Of a DNA stretch of 64,000 nucleotides, positions 60,745 to 64,000 are shown one piece after another. The position numbers were made by a program, and so were the translations under genes. The stretch is from Wurfbainia villosa (lineage: Eukaryota > Streptophyta > Magnoliopsida > Zingiberales > Zingiberaceae). The notes under the pieces are model-generated. The model was not told the origin of the DNA. It made no database searches and saw only the letters and a list, made by a program, of their open reading frames with translations. Positions within the stretch are counted from its first letter, which is position 1; the number at the start of each line of letters is the position of its first letter. The stretch covers positions 28,789,245 through 28,853,244 of the forward strand of contig CM046003.1 in the NCBI GenBank assembly GCA_025175895.1. Reading direction: 5' to 3'.

Positions 60745-62052
60745 TGTAGGGGATCGGTACGGCCGGCTAGAGGGGGGGTGAATAGCCCTTTTCGTTCGGA
60801 TGCCGTAATTCGTTCGTTCGTCGTACGTGCTCGTCTACGATTGTCGTTAGCGCAGCGGAATACTAATGCAAATATGGATACTAACAACAAATACAATCAC
60901 ATGCAAATACACACGATATACGTGGTTCGGAACCGAATGGTTCCTACTCCACGGGCGAGCTCCTCGAGCTCTAGTTATGCGCACGACACTAACTAAACTC
61001 CTTCTCGACTACACGTCGGAGGTGGAGAAACCTCTCACAAGCTATTACAACAATAATATACAAGAAATACAAAGACACAAGAAATACAAGTAAAGAACTC
61101 TTTACAAATCTTTGCTTTGACCCTTTTCTTGTTGCTTGCTTTGGATGGCTCTTGAAGTACTGGAATGCAATAACAAATCCCCTTCAATTGCTTCCTTAAA
61201 GTCTTAGCGAAATCCTCCAACTGGAGCTCCTTATATAACCTGCATCAAGCTGTTTTTGCGCCTAGCAGTCGACTGCCAAAAGACCCCAGTCGACTGGCCC
61301 TGTGTCCGTTGTCTCACAATGGCCAGATCCACGTCGGACAAGTTCCAACGGATCTCCTACCACCGATCGTGATGGTCCTCATCACGATCGGTGTGACTAG
61401 TAGTCGACGATCGCCTGACCACGAGCGTCTGCTCGCGACATTCCCATCAGTCGACTACCATCCCTCGGCAGTCGACTGCCAGTCCATGGCAGTCGACAAC
61501 AAGCACCAAAACGCAGCCTTACACCAGTCGAACTCTAGTCAACTTGGACCAGTCGAACCGGCAACTATGCCAGTCAACTGCCGTCGGGAAAAACCTCAAA
61601 CACCAAGTTGTTTGAGCCTCCGACACTCAGTCTTAGCCACTTGGCCAAGTCCACATCACTCATGGAGTTCCCCACCGAAGCTCTCTTCCCTCGGCCTACG
61701 TCCCTCGGATGCGCCAAGCACACGGCTTCGCAACATCATCCTTCGCGTCTCATGCCCTAGAAGTATGCTTCCCTTTGGGCTCACTCCATTCGCTCCCCGT
61801 CCGGCGGTCCCTCGGATGCACCAAGCGCACGACTTCACAATGCTTTGGACTTTCCCATGCCAAGCACCAAGTGCATGGCTTCGCAATGCTTTGGACTTTC
61901 CCATGCCAAGCTCCATGCTTGGATTTTCTAAGCCAACCCCATGTTGGACTTTCACATGACAATCCCATGTCATGAGTTTTGTCTATCATCAAAATCCTAT
62001 TAAGGTACTGATCGAGTCAAACTCGAGTCAACCTGGGCTGATTGCACCAACA
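60745..62052 (-). repeat. 5' LTR of TRG-4
   Basis: 1308 bp. Differs from the left LTR by one fewer 46-bp repeat unit, a small insertion near 61070 and a block of non-matching palindromes at 61265-61500. Ends GATTGCACCAACA before GGTTG. Confidence 0.92.
61231..61238 (-). promoter_or_regulatory. TATA box of TRG-4 5' LTR
   Basis: TTATATAA, matching 56598-56605 in the other LTR. The CAGTCGACTG palindromes begin about 30 bp upstream on the minus strand. Confidence 0.55.
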
Positions 62053-62057
62053 GGTTG

Positions 62058-63383
62058 TTCCACAACTCTTTGTGCAATAATCTCATCACCCACAACACTT
62101 TGTGGTTCCTGTTCAACCTCCATCAAGACCTCAGTGCTATGGTCCTTATCTTGAATTTCTTCAAGATCGAACGTACTCCCACTAGTTTTTCTAAAAACAA
62201 AATCCCTTTCTAGAAAAACCCTAGTCTTTGCCACAAACACTTTGTGCTGACTGGGAATGTAGAAGTAATATCCCTTAGTCTCCTTGGGATATCCAATAAA
62301 ATAGCACTTATCGGATTTGGGTCCAAGTTTGTCTAAGACTTGACGTCGAACGTAAGCCTCACAACCCCAAATCCTCATGAAAGATATCTTGGGATTTCTC
62401 CTTGTCCATATCATATATGGTGTCTTTATCACAGCCTTGGATGGTACACGGTTAAGGGTGAAGGATGCTGTGTCTAGAGCATATCCCCAAAAGGATATAG
62501 GAAGATCTGTGTGACTCATCATAGATCGTACCATATCTAATAGGGTACGATTCCTCTTTTCGGATACACCATTCCACTGTGGTGTTCTAGGAGGAGTGAG
62601 TTGGGATAGAATCCCACACTCAGCTAGATAGTCACAAAACTCATGGCTAAGGTATTCACCACCTCGATCTGATCGAAGTATCTTAATACTCTTGCCAAGC
62701 TGGTTTTGTACTTCATTCTTGAATTCTTTGAGATACACACCAACCATATCTCTTGAAGTCATCGATAAATGTAATGAAGTACACATAACCACCTCTAGCG
62801 ACAACATTGAAAGGACCACATACATCACTATGTATAAGTCTAACAAATCTGTTGCTCTTTTCACTTTATGTCCACTAAAGGGAGTCTTGGTCATCTTACC
62901 TAAAAGGAAAGACTCGCATGTCTCATATGATTCAAAATCAAATGAGTCTAGAAGCCCATCCTTATAGAGCTGAGATAAGCGACTCTCATTTATATGACCT
63001 AAGCAACAATTCCAGAGATAGGTTTGGTTTAACTCATTTGACTTGAACCTTTTGGTACTTATGTTATAGATGGGGCTCTCTAAGTCTAGAAAGTAGAGTC
63101 CGTTCATTAGAGGTGCACTACAATAGAACATATCATTTAAATAAACTGAATAACATTTGTCCTTTATTATAAATGTAAATCCTTTCTTGTCCAAACAAGG
63201 AACCGAAATTATGTTCTTAGTTAAAGCAGTCACATAACAACATTCATCAAGTTCTAGTACAAGCCCAGTGGGCTGAGATAGATCATAAATTCCTACAGCA
63301 ACAGCAGCAACTCTTGCTCCATTGCTTACTCGTAGGTCTACCTCGCCCTTTGTCAATGCCCTGCTATTTCTCAGTGCCTGCAC
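62058..63383 (-). pseudogene. Element E GAG-pre-integrase and integrase
   Basis: A long open piece of 451 codons, of which the last few are TRG-4 sequence. It starts in the protease-to-pre-integrase region (DLRVSNGARVAAVAVGIYDL). The pre-integrase zinc site is damaged: WNCCLGH where relatives have WHC, and CESFLLGK where relatives have CxxC. In the integrase, the block around the first catalytic Asp is out of frame between about 62800 and 62860 and then returns (LDLYIVMYVVL in place of the usual sequence). The second Asp (RSDRGGEYLS) and the Glu (NGVSEKRNRTLLD) are intact. The end (FMRIWGCEAYVRRQ to VFLERDFVF) is the normal C-terminal part. Despite the open frame it cannot be active. Confidence 0.88.
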
Positions 63384-64000
63384 ATTGGTACAAATGTGAG
63401 ATGCACATCCGGTATCTAATACCCATGATGAAGAAATAGATAGATTGACTTCTATAATATTTATACCTGAAGTAGAAGTCTCACTTCTCTTTTTCTTAAG
63501 ATCTTCTAGGTATGCTTTGCAGTTACGCTTTCAGTGTCCAACTTCCTTGCAATGGAAGCAAGTCCCTTCTTTGGCCACCCCTCCTTTGGGTTTCAGTTCT
63601 TTGCCTTTGCCCTTGGCTTGGGACTTTCCCTTACCTTTAGGCTTGCCCTTGCCTTTCTTCTTTTGCACCATCAAAATGGAGTCAGATTTTCCCTTCTTAA
63701 GGTTGAGCTCAGAAGTTCTCAACATGCTGAGCATCTCAGGCAGTGGCTTATCAATTTCATTCATGTTGTAATTCATGACAAATTGATTGTAGCTTTGTGG
63801 TAAAGACTACAAGATCAAGTCAGTGGCCATCTCTTGCCCAAGTGGGAATTCCAATCTCTATAGGTTTTCTACGTACCCAATCATCTTGAGTACATATGAA
63901 CCTACGGGAGTACCATCTTGCATCTTGGACTGAAACAATGCCTTAGAGACTTCATATCTTTCGTGTCTTGCTTGTCCTTGATATAGTTGATGAAGATGTT
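63384..64000 (-). pseudogene. Element E gag end and protease, runs off window
   Basis: Open piece at 63531-63776 with MLSMLRTSELNLKKGKSDS, a Lys/Gly-rich stretch and the knuckle start CFHCKEVGH. A TGA at 63531-63533 replaces the following Trp; the rest of the knuckle (RNCKAYLEDLKKK) and the protease site in WVLDTGCASHIC are readable to 63384. Upstream of 63776 further gag sequence is visible in short pieces to the window end. Confidence 0.82.

Larger units (their letters stand above)
56130..62052 (-). mobile_element. TRG-4, gag-only LTR retrotransposon with intact gag
   Basis: 5923 bp, minus strand. LTRs 56130-57478 and 60745-62052, primer site 60731-60742, polypurine tract 57479-57492, target duplication GGTTG at 56125-56129 and 62053-62057. 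The interior holds one uninterrupted gag of 526 codons and nothing else coding. Promoter and both reverse-transcription start sites look complete, so this is the copy in the window most likely to have been mobile recently, with pol supplied from elsewhere. Confidence 0.94.
45800..64000 (-). mobile_element. Ty1/copia element E (Angela-like), interrupted twice
   Basis: Minus strand: 3' LTR at the left, then RNase H (47634-47984), reverse transcriptase (55067-56129), integrase, protease and gag (62058-64000). It runs off the right end, so its 5' LTR is outside. TRG-3 and TRG-4 split it in the RNase H/reverse transcriptase and integrase/reverse transcriptase stretches. When both are ignored the host order is exactly that of a copia element. 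Confidence 0.88.

Overview
This window is plant nuclear DNA with the look of a heterochromatic transposon nest. I see no host gene, rRNA or tRNA gene and no CRISPR array. Nearly every base belongs to an LTR retrotransposon, a fragment of one, or a simple or tandem repeat. The chromovirus-type Ty3/gypsy elements, the Ty1/copia elements resembling the Angela lineage, the initiator-Met tRNA primer sites, a TRIM element and a hAT-like element all point to a flowering plant with a large repeat-rich genome. A monocot is plausible, but the sequence does not prove it.

Layout. (1) 1-154 is a 41-bp tandem repeat. (2) 155-16078 is gypsy element A (minus strand, Tekay-like, pol in pieces). Its protease is split by element B (5593-14703, decayed gypsy with 3-kb LTRs, target duplication ATAGA). 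(3) 16079-25514 is an LTR of gypsy family C. It carries a hairpin array and is itself split by the gag-only element TRG-1 (16137-21578, duplication TGTAC). (4) 25515-26935 is a patchwork of C-type and B-type LTR pieces. (5) 26936-28244 is a probable LTR remnant, 28245-29094 a hAT-like non-autonomous transposon, and 29216-29925 a complete TRIM (duplication GGAAG). (6) 29931-32470 is a duplicated LTR-like block F. (7) 32471-43770 is copia element D (plus strand), split by TRG-2 (37049-42558, duplication TTTAT) and cut off by gypsy-type LTR G at 43771. (8) 44990-64000 is copia element E (minus strand). Its pol is split by TRG-3 (47985-55061, duplication ATCAG) and TRG-4 (56130-62052, duplication GGTTG), and its 3' LTR is also flanked by the leader of a second, otherwise missing copy.

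The four TRG elements are the most coherent system here. Each has two LTRs, an initiator-Met primer binding site, a polypurine tract and a copia-type gag (one or two CCHC knuckles), but no protease, integrase or reverse transcriptase. That fits the TR-GAG class of non-autonomous plant retrotransposons, which must borrow pol from a related element. TRG-4 keeps an uninterrupted 526-codon gag; the other three gags are broken. All four share a layered hairpin in the transcribed LTR, an inverted repeat just after gag and another in the 3' non-coding region. The bases differ between families while pairing is largely kept, so these are candidate cis-acting RNA signals. Their U3 regions carry arrays of palindromes, and the two LTRs of one element differ from each other mainly at those palindromes. 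This needs an explanation, and a sequencing or assembly artefact must be excluded first.
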